Positions 47,585 through 58,169 of a DNA stretch of 64,000 nucleotides are shown here, piece after piece (within the stretch, counting starts at the first letter, position 1; every line of letters starts with the position of its first letter). The DNA is from JAZGGS01 sp963749485. Lineage in GTDB: Bacteria; Bacteroidota; Ignavibacteria; Ignavibacteriales; Ignavibacteriaceae. The notes beneath the pieces were generated by a model. The model was given only the letters and a program-made list of their open reading frames with translations, did not search any database and had not been told where the DNA came from. Made by a program: the position numbers and the translations under genes. The stretch is taken from contig CAVVMV010000004.1 in the NCBI GenBank assembly GCA_963749485.1, positions 133,774 through 197,773 of the forward strand, read 5' to 3'.

Positions 47585-49769
47585 TTAATGAAGAATTTTC
47601 AGTTTGGCAAATTTAAGCATCAACTGTTTAACATTGTTGTTTTCAAATGCCACAGTAGCTTTAACCATATCTCCCGAACCAACAACATCAACCACTTTTC
47701 CAAGTCCAAATTTTTCGTGCATTACACGGCTTCCAATTCTAACTGTTTTATTTTCCTGGTCAAAATCTTCATAATCAACAGAATCGAAGTATTCGTAATA
47801 TACTTCTTTTTTAGTTTTCCTGTTTGCCTTTCTGCCTATACCACCGTTTACCTCTAACAGTGTAGATGGATCCAGTTCATCAATAAACCTTGAACGGCTC
47901 TGGTAAGCAACTTCGCCAAACCTGTAACGCGAACGTGCATGCGAAAGAAATACTTTGTTTTCTGCACGGGTTACACCAACATAAAACAATCTTCTTTCCT
48001 CTTCAACCGAAGCATCGGTATTGAAGCGGTTTGCTATTGGAAATATATCTTCTTCGCATCCCGATATAAAAACGATTGGAAACTCAAGTCCTTTTGCACT
48101 GTGCAAAGTAAGAAGCGTAACCGCATTTTTTTCATTCTCGTACATATCAATACCAGCAACGAGAGAAACATCTTCTAAAAATTGATCCAGCTTAGCATCT
48201 TTATTCGAATCAGAAAATTCACTCAGTGCAGAAAGCAATTCATTTATATTTTCCAACCTGTTTTTTGATTCTGGTGTGTTCTCTGATTTGAACATCTTTA
48301 TCAATCCAAGCTCATCAACAAGTGCACGTGTAAGTTCGCTAACTGAAAGTTTATCTTTAAGATCAATATATTTTTCTAGCAGGAGGCGGAATCCTTTAAC
48401 ATTTTTCTGGATTCGTTCCTTAATATCTATAACTTCAAAAACCCTTGCCATAGTTTGGTAAAGCGTAATATCGTGTTTGCGTGCAAAGCCTATCATCCTG
48501 TTTACTGTAGTGTTACCAATTCCACGCTGGGGAAAATTCATTATTCTAAGTAAACTTTCCTCATCATTCTGGTTTGATAAAACCCGGAGGTAGGCAACAA
48601 CATCCTTAACTTCTTTCCGCCTGTAAAATTCAACTCCGCCAATAATAGTGTATGGAATTTTTTCTCTTCTAAAAACATCTTCCAAAGCCCGGGATTGTGC
48701 ATTGGTTCTATATAAAATTGCAAAATCTTTATGGGATAATTTCTTTTTGCTTATCTCTTTTTTAAGGTATTTAGCAATCTGGTAAGCTTCATCTTTTTCA
48801 TCGGCACATTTAATTAAAGTTAACTGCTCGCCATCGTTATTCTGTGTCCATAAAGTTTTAATAATCTGTTTTTTGTTGTTTTTAATTACAGACCCGGCAG
48901 CTTCCAGGATCATTTTTGTAGAACGATAGTTTTGTTCCAACCGGAAAATTTTATGTTTTTTAAAATCCTTTTCAAAATCGAGCATGTTACTTAAGTTAGC
49001 ACCACGCCAGCTGTAAATGCTCTGTGCATCATCTCCAACAACCGATATTTTACAGTTCCTTGAAACAAGCAGCTTGATAAGTTCGTACTGTGCTTTGTTT
49101 GTATCCTGGAATTCATCTACAAGTAAATATGCAAATTTCTTCTTATATTTTTCAAGAATTTTTGCGTTGGAATTAAAAAGATCTATCGGTTTAAGCAGCA
49201 GGTCCTCAAAATCCATTGCATTGTTTGCTACCAATCGCTTCTGGTATTCTTCGTAAACATCTGCAATCTTTTCTTCAATAAATGAACCGGCATGATCCTT
49301 CCTGTATTTTTTAGGCGAAATCATATGGTTTTTAAGAAAACTTATCCTGTGCCTGATAGAGTTATTAGTAACACCTTCAATATCAATATTCAGGGCAGTG
49401 GTAATATTACCTACCAACGAAAGGGAATCTTCTGTATCGTAGATCGAAAAGTTACTCTTGTAATTAATATTCTTTGCTTCAATTCTTAAAATATGAGCAA
49501 AAATTGAATGAAAAGTGCCCATCCAAATGTTATTTGCTTTCTTTCCAACCAAGCTCTTTTATTCTTTCCTTCATCTCATTGGCAGCTTTATTTGTAAAGG
49601 TAAGCGCCAAAATTTCTTCCGATTTATAACCTTTAGATAGCAGGTAAGCTATTTTATAGGTAAGAACCCTAGTTTTACCCGACCCGGCACCAGCTATTAT
49701 CATTTGCGGACCGGTGATATATTCAACTGCTTTTCTCTGATCCACGTTCAATTCCTTTAAATCCACCAT
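47585..49769 (-). CDS. pcrA: ATP-dependent DNA helicase, PcrA/UvrD family, one frameshift
   Basis: This superfamily-1A 3'-5' helicase acts in repair and replication. The start at 49769 (MVDLKELNVDQRKAVEYI) follows GGAxxx spacing poorly; an upstream ATG at 49802 is an alternative. Motifs: I AGAGSGKTRVLTYKI, Ia LALTFTNKAANEM, II LLVDEFQDTNKAQ, III VVGDDAQSIYSWRGA, IV LEQNYRST, V TLHSAKGLEFPIVF and VI RRLFYVGVTRAE. The frame breaks near 49535-49550, between EMKERIKELGWKE and the NIWMGTFHSIFAHIL segment. A C-terminal Tudor-like domain (IGSRVMHEKFGLGKVV) is typical of PcrA, which contacts RNA polymerase. About 728 residues. Confidence 0.93.
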
Positions 49770-50020
49770 TTTTCCCATCTTTTTTGAAAATTTAAAATGC
49801 AAATATATATAAAGGATTTACGAATAAAAAGGCAGGAAACAAGTAAAAATTACAATTTTTCTTTGCAATTGATGAATCATTTACTAATAATGACTTCAAT
49901 TGACACTTTTTTAATTAGCACTCATTTGGCACTGTTATGGTAATTAAATTTATGAATATTATATTCATGCCAGCTGGGGGAAGCAGATAATTATATTTTA
50001 TTAAGCATTAGCTCGAGTAA

Positions 50021-51707
50021 TTGATTTCCGAAACAGAAAATACTAGCGAGTCTGACTCCTTACAAAACACTGAACAAGATTTGGTAAAGCCTGATTTAAA
50101 AGGGAGTATTCCCATCAATGACCAGCTACGTCTTAAATTACACTTCGATCAGACACCTTTAGGAATTATAGAGTGGGATAAAGATTTTACAGTGATCAGG
50201 TGGAACCCTGCTGCGGAAAAAATATTCGGCTACTCGGAAGAAGAAGCTACTGGAATAAAAGTTAATGATCTTCTCGTAGCCGAAAATGCTAAGGAAACAA
50301 CTGAACAAGTTTGGCACCAACTGTTAAATCGTGAAGGAGGTACAAGGAGTACAAACTTAAATATTACCAAAGAGGGAAAGCAGATTTTATGTGATTGGTA
50401 TAACACTCCCCTTATAAATGACAATGGTGAAGTAATAGGTGTGTCCTCCCTTGTGAATGATATCACACAGCAGGATAAAACCCGAAAAATCCAGCGTGCT
50501 TTATATAAAATTTCAGAATCTGTTAATACAATAAATGATATCAACGAATTGTATGAAGAAATTCATCAAATTATTGCAGGGTTGATGAAGGCAGAGAATT
50601 TTTTTATAGCACTGTATGATGAATCACAAAGATCTTATCTCATTTCCTTACTTTGTTGATGAATGTGATGAAAAACCCGAACCGGGTAAACTTGGAAGAG
50701 GTTTAACCGATTATATTCTCCGCTCCGGGCAGGATATGCTTATCGATGCGAAGAAAGACCTGGAATTAAGAGCAATGGGAGAAACTGATTTGATAGGTCA
50801 GCCCGCAGAAATTTGGTTAGGGGTATCGCTAAAAATTATGAACAAAACAATTGGGGTAATTGTAGTTCAGGATTACTACGATAATACAACTTATGGTGAA
50901 GAAGAAAAACAGGTTCTTATTTATGTATCAGAACAGATAGCATCGGCTATAAGTAAAAAGAAGGATGAAGATGAACTGAAGAGATATTCTGAGGAATTGC
51001 ATGAACTGAATAAGAGTAAAGATAAATTCTTTTCAATTATTGCACATGATCTTAGAAGTCCCTTCTACGGATTAATGGGATTAACTGACATCCTTAAAAG
51101 TGAATACAAGGATCTTCCGCCGGATGAAACTAAAGCTTACCTTGACGAGCTTTACAGCTCTACATCAAATCTTTACACCCTAATTGAAAACCTGCTGGAG
51201 TGGAGCCGAATCCAATCAGGTAAAATGACTTTCCAACCTGAGGTAATTGATTTAAAAGAACTAATAGAAGAGGTTATTTCAGTTCTTCATCAAACAGCTC
51301 AGCTTAAATCTATAGCAATCGAAAAATTTATCACCGATTGTTTTATGATTTATGGCGACAAGGCAATGATAAGATCACTTATGCAAAACCTAATTTCGAA
51401 CGCTATAAAGTTTACTCGTAAGGGGGGAAGCATTAATATATCGTGCAGCAAAATAAATGATGAAAAGGTTGAAGTAAAAGTGAATGATACGGGCGTAGGA
51501 ATGAACGAAGATAAAATCTCCAAACTTTTTAGAATTGATGAGAATATTTCCTCACCAGGAACTAATAAAGAGAAAGGAACAGGACTCGGATTACTGCTGT
51601 GCAAGGAAATTGTTGAAAAGCACGGAAGCGCTATAAAGGTTTCAAGTGAAATTGGAAAGGGCTCCTGCTTTAGTTTTACCTTAAAGCTTTCATCACCTTC
51701 TGATTGA
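50021..51707 (+). CDS. PAS-GAF sensor histidine kinase, one frameshift
   Basis: The rebuilt protein is about 560 residues and has no membrane helix. A PAS domain (GIIEWDKDFTVIRWNPAAEK, NGEVIGVSSLVNDIT tail) is followed by a GAF domain (LYEEIHQIIAGLMKAENFF, then GRGLTDYILRSGQ) and the kinase core. The H-box is FFSIIAHDLRSPFYG, the N-box NLISNAIKFT, and the G boxes NDTGVGM and EKGTGLGLLLCKEIVEKHG, so it should be active. The break is near 50640. The frame opens at TTG 50021 directly after an in-frame stop, so the start is uncertain. It has no adjacent regulator; the sigma-54 regulator at 22.8 kb or another is a possible partner. Confidence 0.9.
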
Positions 51708-51767
51708 TTCTCACCTCTAAATCATTAAATAAGATTATCCCTTAATATCAGTTTTAATTTTCTGTTT

Positions 51768-51806
51768 AAAAAAATACCTCCGGGCCCAAATAAACAGACC
51801 CGAAGG
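51768..51806 (-). terminator. Rho-independent terminator-like hairpin
   Basis: On the minus strand CCTTCGGG (51806-51799) pairs with CCCGGAGG (51784-51777) with one mismatch, across a 14-base loop, and is followed by TATTTTTTT. The only protein gene that could use it is the T9SS gene that ends 680 bases away at 52488. A shorter transcript from the promoter at 51840-51855 is therefore a better fit. Confidence 0.6.
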
Positions 51807-51830
51807 TTAAGGAGAGAACATATGATGCTG
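51768..51830 (-). ncRNA. Candidate small RNA, about 60-70 nt
   Basis: On the minus strand a sigma-54-like promoter leads into a unit that ends in a hairpin plus TATTTTTTT. Between them is a linker CTCTCCTTAA that is complementary to Shine-Dalgarno sequence, and a palindrome (AGAACA...TGTTCT, 51815-51834) that overlaps the predicted start. With a start about 12 bases after the -12 element (near 51830), the transcript would be about 63 nt. No reading frame accounts for it. It resembles short trans-acting RNAs, but no known family is recognised. Confidence 0.35.
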
Positions 51831-51839
51831 TTCTAAATA

Positions 51840-51855
51840 AACAACTACCGTGCCA
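51840..51855 (-). promoter_or_regulatory. Sigma-54-like promoter
   Basis: The minus strand reads TGGCACGGTAGTTGTT. The -24 part TGGCACG is a perfect match to the consensus, and after exactly four bases the -12 part reads TTGT in place of TTGC. GG and the -12 dinucleotide are ten bases apart, as required. The window encodes a sigma-54 activator. The GC-to-GT change lowers confidence. Confidence 0.4.
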
Positions 51856-52050
51856 TCAATATTTTTTGTTTTTTCTATGATTTTGGAAAAAATATGTCCC
51901 TTTTTAAATACAATGCACAATAATGAGAAGAATAGAATAATTGGTTGTAAAGTTATTTATCCACTATTCTTAACATTTTATTGCTAAAATATTCTATTAA
52001 AACTTGAATGTGAGGAGGATTTTTCCTTTTTTTACCCTTGGTGACAAAGA

Positions 52051-52460
52051 ATGAGACTTGAAAAAAATTATATACTTTTATTTTTTCTATTATCCGTTAT
52101 TATATTAGGCGGATGCAGGCTACTAATCAACGATTATCCCGTAGCCTGAATCAGTAGTGGAACCAGTTTATTTTAATACTTTTACTATCATCTCACCTAC
52201 GATACTCTTCATTCTGGAAACCGGGAGATATGTTGGAAATAAAATGGATTACATCCGGCTCTGTTGAAAAAGTTGATATTCAACTTTACCGAAAAACTAC
52301 TTTGATTAAAGACCTGAAAAATAATTTAAATAATGACGGTTCTTTTATTTGGTACATACCAAATGATATAAACCACTCACTCCATTATCATATAAAACTT
52401 ATTAATCATAATAATGCTGATGAACACGAATTAAGCGATAGATTTGCGATAGTAAATTAG
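52051..52460 (+). CDS. Lipoprotein with Kre9/KNH-like domain, two frameshifts
   Basis: A lipoprotein signal (LLSVIILGGC, lipobox LGGC) starts at the ATG at 52051. After a break near 52140 comes PESVVEPVYFNTFTIISP and, after another near 52200, HSFWKPGDMLEIKWI, VEKVDIQLYRK, FIWYIPNDI and ELSDRFAIVN. The pattern W.pGd...I.W...g.v.i.L, then W.ip and a final SdrFaI, is that of Ser-Thr-rich/Kre9-KNH1-like domains found on surface proteins. About 135 residues. It converges with the T9SS protein gene, 27 bases away. Role unknown. Confidence 0.65.
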
Positions 52461-52487
52461 CTTATAGAATCCATTTCCACATTAAAA

Positions 52488-55400
52488 TCATTTCAACAAA
52501 ACCATTTTCTTCGTTTCAATAAAATTACCTGATTGTATTCTATAGAAATAAATTCCACTGGCAAGAGTAGAGGCATCAAACTCAACTTCATAACTTCCCA
52601 CAGGTTTTACTTCATTAACTAGTGTTGCAACTTCACTTCCAAGTATATCATATACTTTCAGATTTACTAATCCTGCTTCAGGAATTTTAAATTCTATTTT
52701 TGTACTTGGATTAAACGGATTAGGATAATTCTGATGTAGTAGAAATTCTGTTGGAATTACTTCACTAAGATCAGTACTCGTTATATTATCAACTCCACCT
52801 GAGAAACAGGTAACTTTCCCTTCTCTTGTACCAGCTAATAATTCATAACTATAATTTCCATCAATAGAAGGCATTACATTTACAGAGTATAACCAATCGG
52901 AGAATTGGTGTTTGAAAATTAGTGAATCCCCTTTTCCATTAATACAATAAAAGAATTCATCTCTGGAACCAACAATAACATCCTCAAATCCATCATCATC
53001 AATGTCCGGAACTGCAGCAACTCCAAACTGAAAATCCATCTGCCAAAACCATAACTGTGTTCCACTTCCTCCACTTAAGCAATTAAAACCATTATTAGCA
53101 AATGAAGCAATCAAAACATCCGGTATCTGGTCATTATCAATATCCTCAATCAAAGTCAGTTGAATCACTCCTGCAGAAGATCCTAAAGGATAAGTCCATA
53201 TTATTTGTCCATTCCTTCCGTTTAAGCGGTGGATATTTCCAAAATATTCAGCAGCTATTATATCTGTGCTATCATTCGGTAATCGCAATGCCAGCATTTC
53301 TTTTGGTTCATAGTCAATCATATCTCGCGTCCAAATTGTCACACCATTAGATCCATTAAGAGCTCTTACAGATTGATTGGTGCTTCCATTATTTCCATAC
53401 GCAATAACAGCTTCGGGAATATTATCTCCAGTAAAATCATCAACTGATATAATAGTTTTACCAAAAGAAGGATTTGGACCGGGATAAAAATGTTCCCAGA
53501 TAATACTACCATTTGTTCCATTGAATAGAATACGCTCTTTTGTAACCTGTTCCTCCGGAATTTCCATCTGCAATTGCCAGATACATCTTCTACATTATCT
53601 CCGTTAAAGTCTCTTTGAACATCAACTGCTTCAAAATCACCCAGACTATAGTTAATATTATCTCCATATTCCCAGATAATTTCTCCGTTTGTTCCATCTA
53701 ATGCATATACATGTTCATTTCCTCCTCCTACAGCAATTACAACATCGTTAAAACCATCACCATTCAAGATCATTTGCAATTTGCATTGCATCCTGAACTC
53801 CATACTCAAAATTTGCACCAATTGAACCAGTATTGTTGCTTCCCATATAAGTTGTAAAAATCCAGAGAGGGAATGATGAACCTGAAGCAGCACCATCCAG
53901 ACACATTGTCCAGTAGTTTTCTGTTGAGATCATAACTTCAGGAATTCCATCACCTGTTATATCATTAATTGGTTTTAATGCTTCAATACGTGGCGAAGCA
54001 CTTGTAGAGTTAGGATGTGAGGAACCTGGTATTGCCAAAACGTAAAACCGTAATTGTATTGATTGAAAACTCCCGTACCAATTACAGAAATTTTTGCAAC
54101 CGGTATTGTTAAATCATTTGTATTAATTTTTAAAGTATCTTCATACGTTCCCACTTGAGTAGGATAAAAATAAATTTTTAGATCAACGGTATCGGTAGAT
54201 AAAATTTGAAAGGGAATTGAAGGAGCATCAAATGAAAATTCAGGGAGAGACAATTGCATATCCGATACATCCAGGGGTTGATCGCCCATATTAAAAATTT
54301 AAAATCCCAGTAAGTAATTCCTTCACCAACCCAAACACTTCCAAAGTTATGTGAAGAAGCAGACAGCCCAATTCTTGCACCACTAAGTAGTCCTTGCCCC
54401 TTAAGTGAAACCTGAACAATAGGATTAACCGGATCATTGCAATAAATATTTAATAGTCCCGTCATAGAAGGCATAATTTGTAGGTGTAAAGTTTATCGTT
54501 ACATCACTAGAATTACCTGGTGGAATTTGAAGAGGAAATGAAATTGGATCAAATGAAAAACCATTTCCTGTAGACTTTAATGGAATCAACTGTTAAGGGT
54601 ACCAGCTCCGTTACTGTAAATTGTAAGATTATAGTTGGAAGTGTTTCCAACCGTGGTATTTGGGAAAAATACATTCGTTATAGGAACACTTATACCTGGA
54701 GTTCCACTTCCGCCAAGATCATATTTAAATAATTGTCTACCTGTTCCTCCAACCGGTTCTGCCAAGCATCCAGAAATATGTTCCATCCCAGGCAAGCCCT
54801 TTAGGTGAATTTTGGAAGATTTGAAGGATGAGGGAGCCCGAAATGAAAACAGCGTATCCTTCTGTAGCTAGATTTACAGCATAAATTCTGTCACTAACCT
54901 TGTGAACCATTTGAATTAAAACCATCATTAACATAAAATAAAGTATCTCCCTTTAACTGTAATACCTGTTGGCTGCAAACCAAATACAGGAATAGTATCC
55001 ACAATCGCTCTTGCAGCCACATTCACTTTATATAAAGCTGCAATGGCATCCGGATAGTACACTGAAATCCACAAACCCGAACCATCCCATGCAGCACCGC
55101 CAAGATAGATATTGGAAGTGCCGAATAGTTCAGTCAGTTGAAATTGAATCTACCACAATTCCATCAGGCACTTACTTTGAACAAATCACATCTTGCTGTC
55201 TTTCTTTCTACGTACCAGAAATCAGTTTCGTCGAAAGCTAAACCCTGTGAATAACGAATCCAGGGTAAATCAATATTTACAGTATCAACTAATCCACCCG
55301 TGTTGTCTACTGCATAAAAAATACCATTAGCCACTCCTCCAGTATTCCGGGATGAAGAAATCCAATATTTTGAATTATTGTAAACCATACCATACGCACC

Positions 55401-55509
55401 ATCCCAATAATCACCAGCTGGAAGATTAATTGTTTCAAGCAAAGTTTGTGAATAGATTGAGGAGTTAAAAAGGAATTGCAACAAAGAGGATTAATTTTTT
55501 CATAACCAT
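52488..55509 (-). CDS. Large secreted protein with type IX sorting domain, about nine frameshifts
   Basis: A signal peptide (MKKLILFVAIP, frame change, FLFNSSIYSQT) starts at 55509 or 55503. Then come a beta-propeller-like segment (ETINLPAGDYWDGAYGMVYN), one or two ASPM/SPD2/Hydin-like beta domains (IGLSASSHNFGSVWVGEG, TLKINTNDLTIPVAKISVIG), and FG-GAP/PQQ-like repeats (DINGDGIPEVMIS-like, DIDNDQIPDVLIAS, DIDDDGFEDVIVGS). The last 85 residues (52488-52745) form a type-A T9SS C-terminal domain: HQNYPNPFNPSTKIEF, LKVYDILGSEVATL and GIYFYRIQSGNF. Breaks lie about every 300 bases. Rebuilt length about 1,000 residues. It is secreted and probably surface-attached; the target is unknown. Confidence 0.82.
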
Positions 55510-55558
55510 AATCCTGATTTGATGGGTTAATATTTATCTAATCAAAATCGAAATGAAT

Positions 55559-55967
55559 TTACTTACGCGGATTGTTTTTCCTCCAGTCCTTTATGTAATC
55601 GGCAATAGCATAAGTAGTTGCACCCGGGGTAAAAAGTTCGCCAACACCTAACTTCTTTAATTCTTTAATATCATCTTCAGGAATTATACCGCCGCCAGTT
55701 AGTAACACATCATCAAGTCCTTTTTCATCCATAAGTTTTTTTATCTTAGGAAGGATAGTCATATGAGCACCCGATAAAATACTTATTCCAATAATATCCA
55801 CATCTTCCTGTATAGCAGCTTCAACAATCATTTCCGGAGTTTGCCTTAATCCCGGTATAGATCACTTCCATACCGGAATCGCGCAAAGCAGCTGCAATTA
55901 CTTTAGCTCCCCTATCGTGTCCATCTAAACCGGCTTTAGCAACCAGCACTCTTATTTTTTTACCCAT
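55559..55967 (-). CDS. B12-binding subunit/domain of methylmalonyl-CoA mutase type, one frameshift
   Basis: The start MGKKIRVLVAKAGLDGHDRG contains the DxHxxG motif whose His replaces dimethylbenzimidazole as cobalt ligand. AKVIAAALRDSGMEVIYTG follows, then, after a break near 55852, RQTPEMIVEAAIQEDVD, IGISILSGAH and LLTGGGIIPEDD. This is the free-standing small B12 domain of about 135 residues used by split mutases. It overlaps the preceding HIT gene by 8 bases. It pairs functionally with the MeaB GTPase at 18.2 kb; the catalytic subunit is not in this window. Confidence 0.9.
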
Positions 55968-56391
55968 TGTAGATGTCCTTGTATTTACTCACAAAAGAAC
56001 GAATCTCATCAGCATATTCCCTTATAGCTCCTTCAGCGTACGATTTAAGTTTCGGTTTAAGACTGAAGTCGCTTTTAAAACGAGGAATTATATGAAAGTG
56101 AAAGTGATAAACAGTTTGACCGGCAGAATCTCCGTTATTGGAAACTACATTAAAACCATCAGCATTCATGCTGCGTTTTACTGCACCTGCAATGTATTGA
56201 GTAGCATTAATTACTTTTTCTAATTCATCTTTAGGAATAGTTAAAAAGTTATCGTAGTGTTTTTTGGGAATTACGAGGGTGTGCCCGTAGTTAACAGGAC
56301 GTATATCAAGGAAGGCAACAATGTTATCATCTTCAAATAGTATCTCGGCTTCAGCTTTATTTTCTGCAATGTTACAAAAGATACATTCCAT
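55960..56391 (-). CDS. HIT-family protein
   Basis: The 143-residue histidine-triad protein starts CIFCNIAENKAEAEILFEDD (Cys pair of the zinc-binding HIT subgroup) and has the triad HFHFHIIPRFKSD. PVNYGHTLVIPKKH is typical. It belongs to the HIT/FHIT-like branch that hydrolyses dinucleoside polyphosphates or nucleotide adducts. It overlaps the B12-binding gene downstream and probably shares its transcript. Confidence 0.93.
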   Translation of the reverse strand: MECIFCNIAENKAEAEILFEDDNIVAFLDIRPVNYGHTLVIPKKHYDNFLTIPKDELEKVINATQYIAGAVKRSMNADGFNVVSNNGDSAGQTVYHFHFHIIPRFKSDFSLKPKLKSYAEGAIREYADEIRSFVSKYKDIYNG

Positions 56392-56444
56392 AGTGTATAA
56401 AAATAATGTTAAAAGTTCATTTAGGCAAAGGTTATATCTTAATA

Positions 56445-58169
56445 CTAAATCATCTTAAGATAATTATTCTTCTTTGGAAATGTACCGAAAATTCCACCTG
56501 TATGAATAAAGATGTTTCTTTTTCCTCTATTCTTTTTTAAAACTAAATCGTTATATGCAACAAATGCTTTGCCTGTATACGCGGGATCCAAAAGAATTCC
56601 TGATGATGAAGAGAAATTAATCATCTTTTTCAGTTTATTATCAGCTATATTTTTATATCCTTCGTTCGAATATCCATCAATAATTACCAGCCTGGTTTCA
56701 TCAAGTTTACATGGAAGTTTGTAATCCAGCATACAACCTTCAGCAAGCTGCAAAATTCTTTTTCTTATTTCTTCTTCAGGAAGAAGAACGTTGACAGCAT
56801 AGATTTTAATCTTCAGTTTTCTCAAAGCGGCACCAACCAGCAATCCTGCTGCTGTTCCACCAGATCCGCATGCAGCATAAATTCCTTCAATCTTTTTAAG
56901 ATCAACTTGTTTTCTTAATTCATCTATAAAAGAAATATAACCCCAGATACCAAGGGTTGTAGAACCACCGGTTGGAATTACATAAACTCTTTTTCCTTTT
57001 TTAACAAGTTTTGCTCTCTCTTCCGTCATTATTTCATCAACATTAGAATAATCTTTTTTATTCAGGAAAGAAATTTCCGAGCCATACATTTTATCAAGAA
57101 AAAGATTTCCTTCCACGCGCTTCCTGCTATCTCCCCAAAGGAATAACCTGGTTTTAAATCCTAACTTTGCAGCTGCCGAAGCAACAGCACGGGAATGGTT
57201 GGATTGATCGCCGCCGCAAGTAAAAATAATATCGGCTTTTTCTTTCTTTGCTTCGTAAAGAAGATATTCGAGTTTCCTGATTTTATTCCCCATAAAATCA
57301 GAGCCGGTGTAATCATCCCTTTTTATTAAAAATGATTTACCTTTATATTTTAAGGTCTCAAGCGGTGTTGGAAGATGAGCGAGGTTAATTTTTTTAGGAA
57401 TTTTCATTTTCTCCTCTTCCTTCTGTTTCCATTTATAATATTTTCTTGCACGATTCAAATCTTCCTGCGTATCCACACCTATGCTTTCCATTTCTGTAAC
57501 CACTATTTTTATTTTGAAACCATTCTCAAGCATTCGCAGTTGTTCAAGTTTTTCAATCCTTTCCAGGTCTGTTGGTTTCAACTTTGTAAACTCCAAAAGC
57601 GATTTGCGCCGGAATACATAAAGCCCTATGTGTTTGTAAATTTCAGCCTTTTCTATTCTTTTTTCATCAGTATTAGCTTCCCTGACAAAAGGAATTGGTG
57701 AGCGTGAAAAATAGAGTGCATAGTTTGTGTAATCGAAAACAACTTTAACAACATCAGGAGAGTTTAATTCTTTAACCGTGGTTATTCGTTTTGCAAGTGT
57801 AGATACTTCAACTTCCTTATCGAAGAGCAAAGGTTCAATCGCCTGGTCAATCATTTCACCACTTATAAATGGTTCATCCCCCTGGATGTTTACAATTATC
57901 TTAGCATCATCCATTTTTTTTGCAGCGTGTGCAATCCTATCCGATCCGCTTACAAAATCTTTAGATGTTTCAATTGCTACTCCTCCAAAACCGCGTACTA
58001 CTTCAGCAACTTTTTTATCATCAACCGCAACAATAATTTTATTCATCAATTTAGATTTTGAAGCACTCTCATAGGTGTGCTGGATCATAGGTTTGCCTCC
58101 AATATCGGCAAGAGGCTTACCCATCAATCGGGTAGAAGCAAAACGTGCAGGTATTATACCAATAATCAT
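56445..58169 (-). CDS. kdsB: KdsB cytidylyltransferase fused to a D-cysteine desulfhydrase/ACC-deaminase-like PLP enzyme
   Basis: The first 245 residues are CMP-KDO synthetase: IGIIPARFASTRLMGKPL, SGSDRIAHAA, IVNIQGDEPFI and KHIGLYVFRRK, the enzyme that activates KDO for lipopolysaccharide. From about residue 255 the chain is a fold-type II PLP enzyme: INLAHLPTPLETL, DYTGSDFMGNKIRKLEYLL (PLP Lys), TCGGDQSNHSRAVA, IPTGGSTTLGIWGY and AACGSGGTAAG. At the junction, AGGAG lies just before an ATG (MKIPKKINLAHLP), as if a second gene starts there. The uninterrupted frame may be a true fusion or the result of an indel that removed the kdsB stop. Confidence 0.88.
   Translation of the reverse strand: MIIGIIPARFASTRLMGKPLADIGGKPMIQHTYESASKSKLMNKIIVAVDDKKVAEVVRGFGGVAIETSKDFVSGSDRIAHAAKKMDDAKIIVNIQGDEPFISGEMIDQAIEPLLFDKEVEVSTLAKRITTVKELNSPDVVKVVFDYTNYALYFSRSPIPFVREANTDEKRIEKAEIYKHIGLYVFRRKSLLEFTKLKPTDLERIEKLEQLRMLENGFKIKIVVTEMESIGVDTQEDLNRARKYYKWKQKEEEKMKIPKKINLAHLPTPLETLKYKGKSFLIKRDDYTGSDFMGNKIRKLEYLLYEAKKEKADIIFTCGGDQSNHSRAVASAAAKLGFKTRLFLWGDSRKRVEGNLFLDKMYGSEISFLNKKDYSNVDEIMTEERAKLVKKGKRVYVIPTGGSTTLGIWGYISFIDELRKQVDLKKIEGIYAACGSGGTAAGLLVGAALRKLKIKIYAVNVLLPEEEIRKRILQLAEGCMLDYKLPCKLDETRLVIIDGYSNEGYKNIADNKLKKMINFSSSSGILLDPAYTGKAFVAYNDLVLKKNRGKRNIFIHTGGIFGTFPKKNNYLKMI

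Larger units (their letters stand above)
51708..52050. other. Gene-free region with a promoter-terminator pair on the minus strand
   Basis: These 343 bases between the histidine kinase and the lipoprotein have no credible frame. The only coding-like item on the plus strand is a four-codon frame (ATGATGCTGTTCTAA) behind AGGAGA at 51810. On the minus strand I see a sigma-54-like promoter (51840-51855) followed by an inverted repeat and a terminator hairpin with T-run (51768-51806). These are listed separately as a candidate small RNA unit. Confidence 0.55.

Noticed and set aside
51810..51835. Plus-strand ribosome-binding site AGGAGA followed by ATGATGCTGTTCTAA
   Set aside because: The frame has only four codons, and the same bases are better explained by the palindrome and linker of the minus-strand unit.
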